A DNA stretch of 64,000 nt, from NCBI RefSeq assembly GCF_020687685.1, contig NZ_JAJEWM010000003.1, positions 1 to 64,000 on the forward strand, written 5' to 3'. The notes beneath the pieces were generated by a model that ran no database searches, was not told where the DNA came from, and was given only the letters and a program-made list of their open reading frames with translations. The first letter of the stretch is position 1. Each line of letters starts with the position of its first letter. This document shows positions 54,961-63,369 of the stretch, piece after piece. This stretch comes from Tessaracoccus sp. OS52. Lineage in GTDB: Bacteria > Actinomycetota > Actinomycetes > Propionibacteriales > Propionibacteriaceae. The position numbers and the translations under genes are program-made.

Positions 54961-56495
54961 GCGAACTACACACGCTGGGCCGCTGGGTCAGCGACAACGC
55001 ACGGGTCTTCGGCAACCACGTGGCGCTCGACGACAGTGGCCTCGAGGTGACCTACACCGAGCTCGAGTCCCGGATCGCAGCCCTGGCTGGCGCCCTCACC
55101 GATGCGGGCTACGGACCCGGGGACCGGATCGCGACGGTGACCAGCAACTGCGCCACCCACGTGGTGCTGCTGTTCGCCTGTGCCCGCACCGGCATTGCGC
55201 TGGCCCCCCTCTCGTGGCGGCTGTCGGCGACGGAACTGACCGCCCAGTTGGAGATCGTCGACGCCGTCCTGGTCGTGCACCAGAGCGAACTGGCTTCCCT
55301 GACGAGGTCGGCGCTGGACCGGCTGCCCGAGCCGCCACCGAGCGTCCTCACCACCGAGGTGGAGGCCCGCGTCCCGCCTCGGGAGCACCGCACACCGGTC
55401 ACCCTGCCGCGGCCCGCCCAAGACGACGACCCGCTGTTGGTGCTGTTCACCTCCGGCTCCTCCGGCGCACCCAAGGCCGCGGTGCTGACCCACTCCAACT
55501 GCTTCTGGACCAACCTGTCCTTCTCACGCACGGTGCCGCTGACCCACGACGACGTGGTGTTGTCGGTCATGCCGCAGTTCCACTCCGGTGGCTGGAACGT
55601 GCAGACCCTGCTCGCGCTGTGGGTGGGCGCCACCGTCGTGCTGGAGCGGCACTTCGACGCCCGGCGCACCCTGCGCCTGCTCACCGAGCGCCGCGTGACC
55701 GCCCTGATGGCCGTCCCGATGCAGTACCACATGGTGGCCACCAGCCCAGGCTTTGAGACGTCCGACCTGTCCGCCCTGCGGACGGCCGTCGTCGGCGGCG
55801 CCCCGATGCCCGCCCCGCTGCTGCGCACCTGGCACGCGCGCGGCGTCGCACTCATCCAGGGCTACGGCCTCACCGAGGCCTCCCCCAACGTGCTCTGCCT
55901 GCCCGCCGCCGACGCCTACAGCCATGCCGGCTCGGCGGGCAAGCCCTACCCGCACCTCGACGTCGCCGTTGCGGACCTCGCCACCGGTGAGCATCTCGAC
56001 GGCGAGGCCGAGGGGGAGTTGCTGGTCCGCGGACCTGGAGTCTTCGCCGGCTACCTCGGCGACCCTGAGGCCACCGCCGCCCGCATGGCAGGAGAGTGGC
56101 TGCGCACCGGCGACCTCGTCAACCGCGACGCCGATGGCTACTACACCATCCTTGAACGCCTCGACGACGTCATGGTCGTCGGCGGGGAGAACGTGCACCC
56201 CAGCGAGGTTGAACAGGTGCTGCTGCAGCACCCCGCCGTCGCCAACTGCGGAGTGGTCGGCGCCCCCGACGACGCCCGCGGCCAGGTCCCGTGGGCGTGG
56301 GTGGTCCGCAAGCCCGAGGTCCCCGTCGACGAGCACGAACTGGCGGCGCACTGCCGTGGGCTGCTTGCGGCGCACAAGGTCCCGCGCCGGTTCATCTGGG
56401 CCGACGAACTGCCGACAGCCGGTCTGAGCAAGGTACAGCGCTCGGCCCTCAGGAAGGAGGCGCAGGCATGGTCGCACAGCGTGCCTACGACCTGA
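54957..56495 (+). CDS. Acyl-CoA synthetase (AMP-forming, ANL superfamily)
   Basis: 512 residues from GTG 54957 (SD AGGAGGG, overlapping the permease stop). The P-loop is LFTSGSSGAPKAAVLTH. The adenylation motif is YGLTEASPNV. Later motifs are GEWLRTGDLVNRDADGYY and RLDDVMVVGGENVHPSEVE; the C-terminal Lys lies in AGLSKVQRSAL. The substrate is probably a short carboxylic acid such as acetoacetate or a hydroxyacid, judged from the neighbours. Confidence 0.9.
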   Translation: MSELHTLGRWVSDNARVFGNHVALDDSGLEVTYTELESRIAALAGALTDAGYGPGDRIATVTSNCATHVVLLFACARTGIALAPLSWRLSATELTAQLEIVDAVLVVHQSELASLTRSALDRLPEPPPSVLTTEVEARVPPREHRTPVTLPRPAQDDDPLLVLFTSGSSGAPKAAVLTHSNCFWTNLSFSRTVPLTHDDVVLSVMPQFHSGGWNVQTLLALWVGATVVLERHFDARRTLRLLTERRVTALMAVPMQYHMVATSPGFETSDLSALRTAVVGGAPMPAPLLRTWHARGVALIQGYGLTEASPNVLCLPAADAYSHAGSAGKPYPHLDVAVADLATGEHLDGEAEGELLVRGPGVFAGYLGDPEATAARMAGEWLRTGDLVNRDADGYYTILERLDDVMVVGGENVHPSEVEQVLLQHPAVANCGVVGAPDDARGQVPWAWVVRKPEVPVDEHELAAHCRGLLAAHKVPRRFIWADELPTAGLSKVQRSALRKEAQAWSHSVPTT

Positions 56496-57136
56496 ATCCG
56501 CCGCAACCCGAACGGCCGCCCACGGCCAAGGGGCGCAAGACCCGGCAGCGGATCCTGGACTCGGCCACCAAGGTGTTCGCCGAACACGGCTACCACGACG
56601 CCTCGATCGTCAAGATCACCGAGGGTGCCGGGGTCGCGCTCGGGACGTTCTACCTGTACTTCGAGGGCAAGTTCGAGCTGTTCAGGGAAGTGGTGGAGGA
56701 CCTCAACCACCGCGTCCGCCGAGCCATGTCGGAGGCCGGACTGCAGGGACACACCCGCTCCGAGATCGAACGCGCAGGCTTCCGGGCGTTCTTCGAGTTC
56801 TCAGCCGAGCACCCCGAGCTCCACCGCATCATCCGCCAGGCCGAGTTCGTCGACCCGGGCTCGATGCGCCGCCACTACCACCTGATCGCCGAGGGCTACG
56901 TCCGCGGCCTGAAGACGGCCCAGCGTCGCGGCGAGGTCGGTGACATCGACCCGGAGGTGGCCGCGTGGGCCTTCATGGGCATCGGCGAGATCATCGCCAT
57001 GCGCTGGCTCGTCTGGCCCGCCGACGACGGCGCCCCCACCACCCTTCCCGAGCACGTCCTGGACCAGCTCATGGTGCTGGTCGACGGCGCGCTCAACCCA
57101 CCCCGATCCAGCAGACAGGAGCAGCGGAATGGCTGA
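56468..57136 (+). CDS. TetR-family transcriptional regulator
   Basis: 222 residues from ATG 56468 with GGAAGGAGG upstream, overlapping the synthetase gene by 28 bp. The HTH is KTRQRILDSATKVFAEHGYHDASIVKITEGAGVALGTFYLYFEGKFELF (about 22-70), followed by an all-helical ligand-binding domain. It is embedded in the operon it probably controls. The palindrome at 47130 is a candidate operator. The ligand could be an acyl-CoA or 3-hydroxy acid. Confidence 0.92.
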   Translation: MVAQRAYDLNPPQPERPPTAKGRKTRQRILDSATKVFAEHGYHDASIVKITEGAGVALGTFYLYFEGKFELFREVVEDLNHRVRRAMSEAGLQGHTRSEIERAGFRAFFEFSAEHPELHRIIRQAEFVDPGSMRRHYHLIAEGYVRGLKTAQRRGEVGDIDPEVAAWAFMGIGEIIAMRWLVWPADDGAPTTLPEHVLDQLMVLVDGALNPPRSSRQEQRNG

Positions 57137-57878
57137 GGAACTCATCCGCCGAAAGGCCGTGGTCACAGGCGGCGCCAGCGGCATCGGCGCCGCGATTGCC
57201 AAGCGGTTCGCCGACGACGGCGCCCACGTCGTCGTCGCCGACCTCAACGAGGACGCCGCACGCTCCAAGGCCGACGAACTCGGCGGGGAGGCGTGGGTGG
57301 TGGACCTCTCCGACACCGCGGCCCTGGAGGAGTTGCGGCTGGACTGCGACATCCTGGTCAACTGCGCCGGCATCCAGCAGGTCTCCCCCATCGAGGAGTT
57401 CGACCCGGCTCGGTTCCGCCTGATCCACCGGATCATGCTGGAGGCCCCATTCCTGCTGATCCGCGCCGCGCTGCCGCACATGTACGCCGGCGGCTGGGGC
57501 CGCATCATCAACGTCTCGTCGGTGCACGGGCTCGTGGCCTCCCCGTTCAAGGCGGCCTACGTCTCCGCCAAGCACGGGCTGGAGGGCCTCAGCAAGGTGA
57601 CCGCGCTGGAGGGCGGCGCCCACGGGGTGACATCCGTCTGCATCAACCCCGGATACGTGCGCACCCCGCTGGTGGAGAAGCAGGTGGCCGACCAGATGGC
57701 GGTCCACGGCCTGTCCGAGGCCGAGGTCACCGAGAAGGTGTTCCTCCAGATGCCAGCGGTCAAGGAGTTCGTCGAACCCGCCGACATCGCCGCACTCGCG
57801 TCGTTCCTGGCCGGACCGCACGGCCACATGGCCAGCGGCGCGAGCTACGTGATGGACGGCGGGTGGACGGCCAGATGA
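57129..57878 (+). CDS. bdhA: 3-hydroxybutyrate dehydrogenase (SDR family)
   Basis: 249 residues from ATG 57129. NAD-binding TGGASGIGAAIAKRFADDGAHVVVADLN, NCAGIQQVSPIEEFD, active-site INVSSVHGLVASPFKAAYVSAKHG (Ser-Tyr-Lys), and CINPGYVRTPLVEKQ. The SSVHGLVASPFK and EKQ stretches are characteristic of bacterial D-3-hydroxybutyrate dehydrogenases. It oxidises 3-hydroxybutyrate to acetoacetate with NAD+, feeding the CoA-transferase and thiolase of the same cluster. Confidence 0.88.
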   Translation: MAEELIRRKAVVTGGASGIGAAIAKRFADDGAHVVVADLNEDAARSKADELGGEAWVVDLSDTAALEELRLDCDILVNCAGIQQVSPIEEFDPARFRLIHRIMLEAPFLLIRAALPHMYAGGWGRIINVSSVHGLVASPFKAAYVSAKHGLEGLSKVTALEGGAHGVTSVCINPGYVRTPLVEKQVADQMAVHGLSEAEVTEKVFLQMPAVKEFVEPADIAALASFLAGPHGHMASGASYVMDGGWTAR

Positions 57879-58771
57879 GCACCTACTCCACCTTCGACTC
57901 ACCCGGGCTGTTGCACGCCGGCATCTGGGACCCCGACTGCGAACCCGCCGGCACGATCGTCGCCATCCACGGCATCACGTCCTCGCACAAGGCGTGGCTG
58001 GCGTTCGCCCGGGAGCTGCCCGAATGGCGGATCATCGCCCCCGACCTGCGTGGACGCGGCCTGAGCAACCACCTCGAGGGCCCCTACGGCATGGTCCGCC
58101 ACGCAGACGACGTCGCCGCCCTGCTGGCACACCTCGGGGTTGAGCACGTGCTGCCAGTCGGGCACTCGATGGGGGCGTTCGTCTCGGTCGTGCTGGCGCA
58201 CCGCTACCCGCACCTCATGGACCGGCTGGTCCTCGTCGACGGCGGCATCCCGCTGCGCATCCCCGACGGGATGGACGCCCGCGAGGGGATCGAGGCAGTG
58301 CTGGGACCGGCGGCGGAGCGGTTGTCGCGGACCTTCCCGTCGCTGGCGGACTACGAGGCCGGCTGGCGCCAGCACCCGGCGATGAAGGAGTGGAACGACG
58401 ACATGTCGGACTACGTCGCCTACGACCTCCACGGCGAGCCGCCGTCGATGCACCCCGCCACCCGGTACGAGGCGATGGCGGCCGACACCGTCGACGTCAC
58501 CGGCGACGGCACCGACCTCACCCGCGCCCTGGACGCGCTGACGCTGCCGATCCTCCTGCTGCGCGCCGAGCGTGGCATGTTCGACCAGCCCGAGGGACTC
58601 TACCCGCCCGGCTGGCTCGACGGCTGGAAGGATCGGGTCCCCACGCTGGAGGTCCGCGACGTCGAGGGTGTCAACCACTACACGATCGCCATGCTGCCTC
58701 AGGGAGCGCGGGTCGTGGCCGACGCCGTCCGCGAGGGTGTCACGGTAACCAGTGCTCCGGTGGTCGAGTAG
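57875..58771 (+). CDS. Alpha/beta-hydrolase
   Basis: 298 residues from ATG 57875, overlapping bdhA by 4 bp. Oxyanion-hole region IHGITSSHKAW, nucleophile elbow GHSMG, and catalytic His in GVNHYTIAM. The stop codon and last three residues (VVE) are encoded by a REP-like unit, so the repeat has reached into the gene's 3' end. Given the cluster, hydrolysis of 3-hydroxybutyrate esters or oligomers is a reasonable but unproven guess. Confidence 0.85.
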   Translation: MSTYSTFDSPGLLHAGIWDPDCEPAGTIVAIHGITSSHKAWLAFARELPEWRIIAPDLRGRGLSNHLEGPYGMVRHADDVAALLAHLGVEHVLPVGHSMGAFVSVVLAHRYPHLMDRLVLVDGGIPLRIPDGMDAREGIEAVLGPAAERLSRTFPSLADYEAGWRQHPAMKEWNDDMSDYVAYDLHGEPPSMHPATRYEAMAADTVDVTGDGTDLTRALDALTLPILLLRAERGMFDQPEGLYPPGWLDGWKDRVPTLEVRDVEGVNHYTIAMLPQGARVVADAVREGVTVTSAPVVE

Positions 58772-59016
58772 CGGGCCTGCTGGTCGAGTAGCCGGCTCCG
58801 CTGGTCGAGTAGCAGGGCTCCGCTGGTCGAGTAGTCGGCGAGGAACGAGCCGGCGTGTCGAGACCACTCGCCACGGCCCAACACCAACTCCAGCCGGATC
58901 TCGACACGGCGCCGCTCGTCCCTCGCGGGCGCCTACTCGATCATCGGGAGCTGGCGACAGCCGGATCTCGACACGGCGCCGCTCGTCCCTCGCCGGCGCC
59001 TACTCGATCATCGGGG
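58761..59016. repeat. REP-like repeat cluster after the ketone-body operon
   Basis: Four copies of TGGTCGAGTAG in varied contexts are followed by a tandem pair of 57-bp units (58892-58948 and 58959-59015) differing at one base. Both groups belong to the same palindromic family as 51103-51394. No gene is present between 58772 and 59056. Confidence 0.82.
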
Positions 59017-59056
59017 GTCGGAAACGAGCCCCGACGAGACCGTGTAGCGTCGCCCC

Positions 59057-60265
59057 ATGACCTTGCGGGTTGCGTTCGTCTCCATGCACACGTCGCCGGC
59101 GGAGCGGCCCGGCACCGCCGACGCCGGCGGGATGAACGTGCTGATCCACGCGCTGGCCGACGCAATGGGCCAACTCGACGTGCACGTCGAGTTCATCACC
59201 CGTCGCGGGGGCCCGGACCAGCCCGACGTCGTCGACTTCGCCGAGGGGGTAGTCCTGCGCCACGTGACCGCGGGGCCAACCAAGCCGCTTCCCAAGAGCG
59301 AGATCCACCACCACATCGACGAGTTCCGCGCGGGGATGTCGGAACTCGGCCCCTTCGACCTCATCCACTCCCACCACTGGATGTCCGGGGTGGCCGCCAT
59401 TCCACTCGCGCGGGAGTGGGGCATCCCGCACGTCATGACCTTCCACTCCGTGGCCGCACACCCGAACTCCTCCCTCCGCGACGGCGAGCCGCCCGAGACC
59501 CCTGACCGGCTGGCCGGAGAGGTGCTGTGCGCCGAGCAGTCGGACCTGGTGATCGCCGTCTCGCACCACGAGGCGGCCGTCGTGATCGGACGCTGCAACG
59601 CCGACCCGGAGCGCGTCGCCATCGTCCGCCCCGGCGTCGACGTCGACCTGTTCCATCCCGTTGGGGACTCGGATCCTCAGGGCTGGACCCCGGAGCCCGG
59701 CGTCCGGCCAGGCTACCTCGTCTTCGCCGCCCGGCTGCAGCCGCTGAAGGGCCCCGACGTCGCGCTCCGCGCCCTCGCCGGCGTACCGGCCGAGATCCGG
59801 CCCGACCTGGTGATCATCGGGCAGACCTCAGCGGACTTCGCCGGATACGAGGCCGAGCTGCACCAGCTCGTCGACGACTTGGGTCTGACCGGCAACGTGG
59901 TCTTCCTGCCCGGCCAGGACCGGGAGTCGCTGGCGCAGATCATCCGCCACGCGTCGGTGATGCTGGTGCCATCGCACTCCGAGACGTTCGGGCTGATCGC
60001 GCTTGAGGCGTCGGCCTCCGGGGTGCCGGTGCTTGCCGCCGCCGCGGGCGGCCTGACCGAGGCCATCTGCAACACCCACACCGGGATCCTGGTGCCTGGC
60101 CACGACGCCGCCGACTGGTCCCGCGAACTCACCGCCCTCCTCCGCGACGACGAACGCCGCGCCGCGCTCGGTGCGACTGGTCGTAGGCGCGCGCTGGACA
60201 TGACCTGGTCGACGGTGGCCGAGCGCACTCTCGCGGCCTATCACCGGGTGCTCCGCGCCCACTGA
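59057..60265 (+). CDS. mshA: GT4 glycosyltransferase, MshA-like (mycothiol pathway)
   Basis: 402 residues. The N-terminal MSMHTSP-type start (VAFVSMHTSPAERPGTADAGGMNVLI) matches the MshA signature with DAGGMNV. The acceptor/nucleotide-binding part has HHWMSGVAAIPLAREWGIPHVMTFHS. The GT4 EX7E motif is in SETFGLIALEASASGVPVLAA. MshA joins GlcNAc to inositol 3-phosphate in mycothiol synthesis. The next gene is an MshB-like deacetylase, which supports the assignment. Another GT4 role cannot be excluded. Confidence 0.7.
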   Translation: MTLRVAFVSMHTSPAERPGTADAGGMNVLIHALADAMGQLDVHVEFITRRGGPDQPDVVDFAEGVVLRHVTAGPTKPLPKSEIHHHIDEFRAGMSELGPFDLIHSHHWMSGVAAIPLAREWGIPHVMTFHSVAAHPNSSLRDGEPPETPDRLAGEVLCAEQSDLVIAVSHHEAAVVIGRCNADPERVAIVRPGVDVDLFHPVGDSDPQGWTPEPGVRPGYLVFAARLQPLKGPDVALRALAGVPAEIRPDLVIIGQTSADFAGYEAELHQLVDDLGLTGNVVFLPGQDRESLAQIIRHASVMLVPSHSETFGLIALEASASGVPVLAAAAGGLTEAICNTHTGILVPGHDAADWSRELTALLRDDERRAALGATGRRRALDMTWSTVAERTLAAYHRVLRAH

Positions 60266-60300
60266 GACCACTCAGCCCCACTAACCGAATCGGAGGCATC

Positions 60301-61029
60301 ATGAGCCACATCACCTTCGTCCACGCCCACCCCGATGACGAGACCATCGCTACCGGTGCCCTGATCCGGCACCTCGTGGACGCCGGGCACACCGTCACCG
60401 TCCTGACCGCCACTCGTGGCGAGCTGGGCGACGTCGTCCCCGGCCCGCTGTCGCACCTTGCCGGGACGCCCGAACTCGAGTCCCACCGCCAACAGGAACT
60501 GGCGGGAGCCCTCGCGGTCCTGGGCGTTGCCGAGCACGCCTACCTCGGGACGCCGCCGGCGCGGGACGCCGTCGGGTCCCGCAACTACCGCGACTCCGGA
60601 ATGGTCTGGCTCAGCGAGGGCGTGGTGGGCCCGGTCGAGGACCCGGACGAGCGTTCCTTCTGCGCGGCGGAGGAGGCCGACATCCTCGCCGACCTCATCG
60701 CCTGGCTGCGGCACGTGCACGCCGATCTCGTGATCACCTACGACGCCGACGGCGGCTACGGCCACCCCGACCACGTCCGCTGCCACGAGGTCACCCGCAC
60801 CGCGGCGGATGTGCTTGGACTCGACTTCGCCGTCGTGGTGCCGGAACCCGGCGACGGCGTGGTGTGGTTCGACCTGACGGAACTCGAACCCGTGGTGGTC
60901 GAGGCCCTGCGCCACCACGCGTCGCAGGTGAGCGTGGACGGTTCCACCCTGACCCACAGCGGAGGGCAGAGCGAACCCGTCACCACCTCCGTGGGGCTGC
61001 GCGGCAGCACGGCAGTGATCTCGCGGTGA
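60301..61029 (+). CDS. mshB: PIG-L family deacetylase, MshB-like
   Basis: 242 residues with SD CGGAGG. Zinc-binding AHPDDE (residues ~9-14) and HPDH in YDADGGYGHPDHVRCHEV, as in MshB, plus NYRDSGM, also typical of MshB. It deacetylates GlcNAc-inositol in mycothiol synthesis. Shorter than mycobacterial MshB (~300). It overlaps the following HAD gene (GTGA). Confidence 0.72.
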   Translation: MSHITFVHAHPDDETIATGALIRHLVDAGHTVTVLTATRGELGDVVPGPLSHLAGTPELESHRQQELAGALAVLGVAEHAYLGTPPARDAVGSRNYRDSGMVWLSEGVVGPVEDPDERSFCAAEEADILADLIAWLRHVHADLVITYDADGGYGHPDHVRCHEVTRTAADVLGLDFAVVVPEPGDGVVWFDLTELEPVVVEALRHHASQVSVDGSTLTHSGGQSEPVTTSVGLRGSTAVISR

Positions 61030-61655
61030 GTGCGGCGGGCAAGCGGTTCCGGCACGTCTTCTGGGACATGGGCGGGACGATCGTCAACACCTACCCCGCC
61101 CTCGACGCCGCACTGGCCGACGTCGTCCGGGCCGCCGGGCACGACGTCGCCCAGGCCGACGTCGCCGCCGCCACCAGGATCTCGACGGGCCACGCCGTCG
61201 AGGTGCTCTCCGAGCGGTTCGGTATCCCGGTCGAGGAGTTCGAGCGGGCCGAGGACGCCCTGAAGGAGCGCTGGCGAAGCGACCCACCGCCGGCCATGCC
61301 GGGGCTGGATCAGGTGATGGCACAGGTCTCGGGGCTGAATCTGGTGGTCACGCACCGCGACCGCCGCAGCGCGTCGTCGCTGCTGGACGGGCTCGGAGTG
61401 GAGGTGGACGACCTCATCTGCACCGATGACGGCTTCCCCCGAAAGCCGGACCCCGCGATGTACCTGGAGTTGGTCCGGAGGCACGGGCTCGAAGTCGATG
61501 ACTGCGTGGGAGTGGGCGACCGGCCGATCGACTCCGAGGCCGCCGCGGCCGCGGGGATGGCGACCGTGATGCTCACGACACCGGGGGTGGAGGTCCGCGA
61601 GGCCGGCGACCTGATGATCGAGCACCTCACCGACCTGCTCCCCCACCTCGCCTGA
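61026..61655 (+). CDS. HAD-superfamily hydrolase
   Basis: 209 residues from GTG 61026, overlapping the deacetylase stop. Motif I is FWDMGGTIVNT, in which the usual second Asp of DxD is Gly; motif II THRD; motif III/IV KPDPAMYLELVR and VGVGDRPIDSEAAAAAGM. The DMG variant may lower phosphatase activity or change chemistry. A role in dephosphorylating GlcNAc-inositol-phosphate (the missing MshA2 step) is possible from position but unproven. Confidence 0.85.
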   Translation: MSAAGKRFRHVFWDMGGTIVNTYPALDAALADVVRAAGHDVAQADVAAATRISTGHAVEVLSERFGIPVEEFERAEDALKERWRSDPPPAMPGLDQVMAQVSGLNLVVTHRDRRSASSLLDGLGVEVDDLICTDDGFPRKPDPAMYLELVRRHGLEVDDCVGVGDRPIDSEAAAAAGMATVMLTTPGVEVREAGDLMIEHLTDLLPHLA

Positions 61656-61802
61656 CCGGCGCCCGATCACCGACGCAGATCGGTTGCCTGAGCCAGAGTG
61701 TCGGAAGTTGGCCCATGCCTGGAACAAAGAACCCACACTGAAGACCCAACGGCGGACCCCGCTTGTGCTTTATTGAAGGTCTCCCAACAGGAAGGGCTTG
61801 TG

Positions 61803-62576
61803 ATGAACGCAGTAAACGACATCCTCAACCGCATTCCCATGGATCAGTTGGCCGACCAACTGGGCACCGACCAGGCCACCGCCGAAGCGGCGGCTCGTCA
61901 GGCCGTCGCGTCGCTCGTCGGCGGGATGCAGAGCAACGCCACCGATCCGGCCGGCGAGGCCTCTCTGGCCAACGCCCTGAACCAGCACAGTTCATCGCAG
62001 TTCTTCACCCAGTCGCGGGTCGACCTCAACCAGGTGGATACCGCCGACGGTGAGAAGATCGTGTCCCACGTGTTCGGCTCACCCGACGCGCAGCCGGCCC
62101 AGCTCGGCGGCATGCTCGGCAACGCGCAGGTGCAGAAGTTGCTGAAGATGCTCGCGCCGATCGTGATCGGCTACCTGGCCGGCAAGGTGACCAGCGGCGG
62201 TTTCGGCGACATCCTCGGCGGCATCCTCGGCGGCGGTCAGCAGCGCCAGTCCGCGCCCGAACCCCGTCGCCAGGGCGGCGGTGGCCTCGGTGACATCCTC
62301 GGTCAGGTGCTCGGCGGGGGTGGCGGCGCCACCCAGCCCGAGTCCGTCCAGCAGACCGGCGACAGCCCGTTCAACACTCCGCGCACCGGCGACCCCGGCC
62401 CCGCCAGCCCAGGCACCGACCGGTTCCCCACCAGCAACGAGGTCCCGCAGGGCACCGGCGACCATGACCAGATGCCCGACGACGCGCGCGAGGCCCAGGA
62501 AGCCGACGAGATCAGGCGCAAGGAGGGCGGCGGGGGCCTCGGGGACATCCTGGGCGACATCTTCGGCAAGCGCTGA
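61803..62576 (+). CDS. DUF937-domain protein
   Basis: 257 residues from ATG 61803 (SD AGGAAGGG). The N-terminal DUF937 fold has AVNDILNRIPMDQLADQLGTDQATAEAAARQAVASLVGGMQ, then VQKLLKMLAPIVIGYLAGKV. Three Gly-rich (GGGLGDILG) repeats follow, at about 138, 160 and the C-terminus, separated by a disordered acidic linker. Function unknown. Confidence 0.85.
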   Translation: MNAVNDILNRIPMDQLADQLGTDQATAEAAARQAVASLVGGMQSNATDPAGEASLANALNQHSSSQFFTQSRVDLNQVDTADGEKIVSHVFGSPDAQPAQLGGMLGNAQVQKLLKMLAPIVIGYLAGKVTSGGFGDILGGILGGGQQRQSAPEPRRQGGGGLGDILGQVLGGGGGATQPESVQQTGDSPFNTPRTGDPGPASPGTDRFPTSNEVPQGTGDHDQMPDDAREAQEADEIRRKEGGGGLGDILGDIFGKR

Positions 62577-62589
62577 AACCATTGCCATC

Positions 62590-62604
62590 TGAGAACCATT
62601 CTCA
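62590..62604. promoter_or_regulatory. Fur/Zur-type box upstream of the SIMPL-domain gene
   Basis: TGAGAACCATTCTCA is a perfect TGAGAA-N3-TTCTCA inverted repeat resembling Fur-family (Fur/Zur) boxes. TACTAT (62606-62611) just downstream could be the -10, so binding would block transcription of the gene at 62671. Confidence 0.5.
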
Positions 62605-62670
62605 TTACTATGTTGTTGGGTCGGCCGGACGTCCGCAGCCCGTCCGGTCGGCCCCACGCAAGGAGCGCGC

Positions 62671-63324
62671 ATGAGAATTACAGTCATCGGCGACGCCCGC
62701 GCCGAGCTTCCGCCTGAACTGGCGGTCCTGCACCTCACTCTGGGCCATGAGTCCGGCGACCTCGACAAGGCCGTGAGCCAGGCCACCCAATTGGCCCAAG
62801 CCATGAACGCCGAGTTCCGCGCGCTCAAGGATGCGGACCCCTGCCCTGTCACGGAAACCGTGCTGCTCCCCCTGGCAACCCGAAGTTGGCGACCGTGGGC
62901 CCAGGACGGCAGCCAGCTGCCGTTGCGTCACCAGGCCCAGAGCCGCGCCAGGCTGACCTTCAGCAACTTCCGGGCGATGAGCGCGTTCATCAACGGGTGG
63001 GCGCGGGAGGCTGGCGTCGTCGTCGATCATGTCGAGTGGAGGCTCACCGAGCAGCGCGAGCGCGCGGAGAAGTCCAGGATCCTTGCCGAGGCCGTCGCCG
63101 ACGCCCACGAGCGGGCTGGGATCCTGGCGATCGCCGCCGGGCAGGGGGAGGTCCGCTTCTTGGAGTTGTCGGATTCCCCGCTCGACGGCGGCGCCCCACC
63201 CGGATTGTTCGCGGCCGGCGGCGCGGACTCCGCGATGATGCGGGGCGGCGGCGACGGCGTCGACCTGACGCCCGAGGACATCCGGCTCCAGGCCCGGGTG
63301 CACGCCCGCTTCACCACCGACTGA
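62671..63324 (+). CDS. SIMPL-domain (DUF541) protein
   Basis: 217 residues with SD AAGGAG. The first residues ITVIGDARAELPPELAVLHLTLG and the later helical and strand pattern match SIMPL (DUF541) proteins. No signal peptide is visible, so unlike many relatives it is probably cytoplasmic. Function unknown. Confidence 0.75.
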   Translation: MRITVIGDARAELPPELAVLHLTLGHESGDLDKAVSQATQLAQAMNAEFRALKDADPCPVTETVLLPLATRSWRPWAQDGSQLPLRHQAQSRARLTFSNFRAMSAFINGWAREAGVVVDHVEWRLTEQRERAEKSRILAEAVADAHERAGILAIAAGQGEVRFLELSDSPLDGGAPPGLFAAGGADSAMMRGGGDGVDLTPEDIRLQARVHARFTTD

Positions 63325-63369
63325 ACGCGACGATGCGGCGGCTCCGGCCCGCATCGGCAGGAAGCTCGC

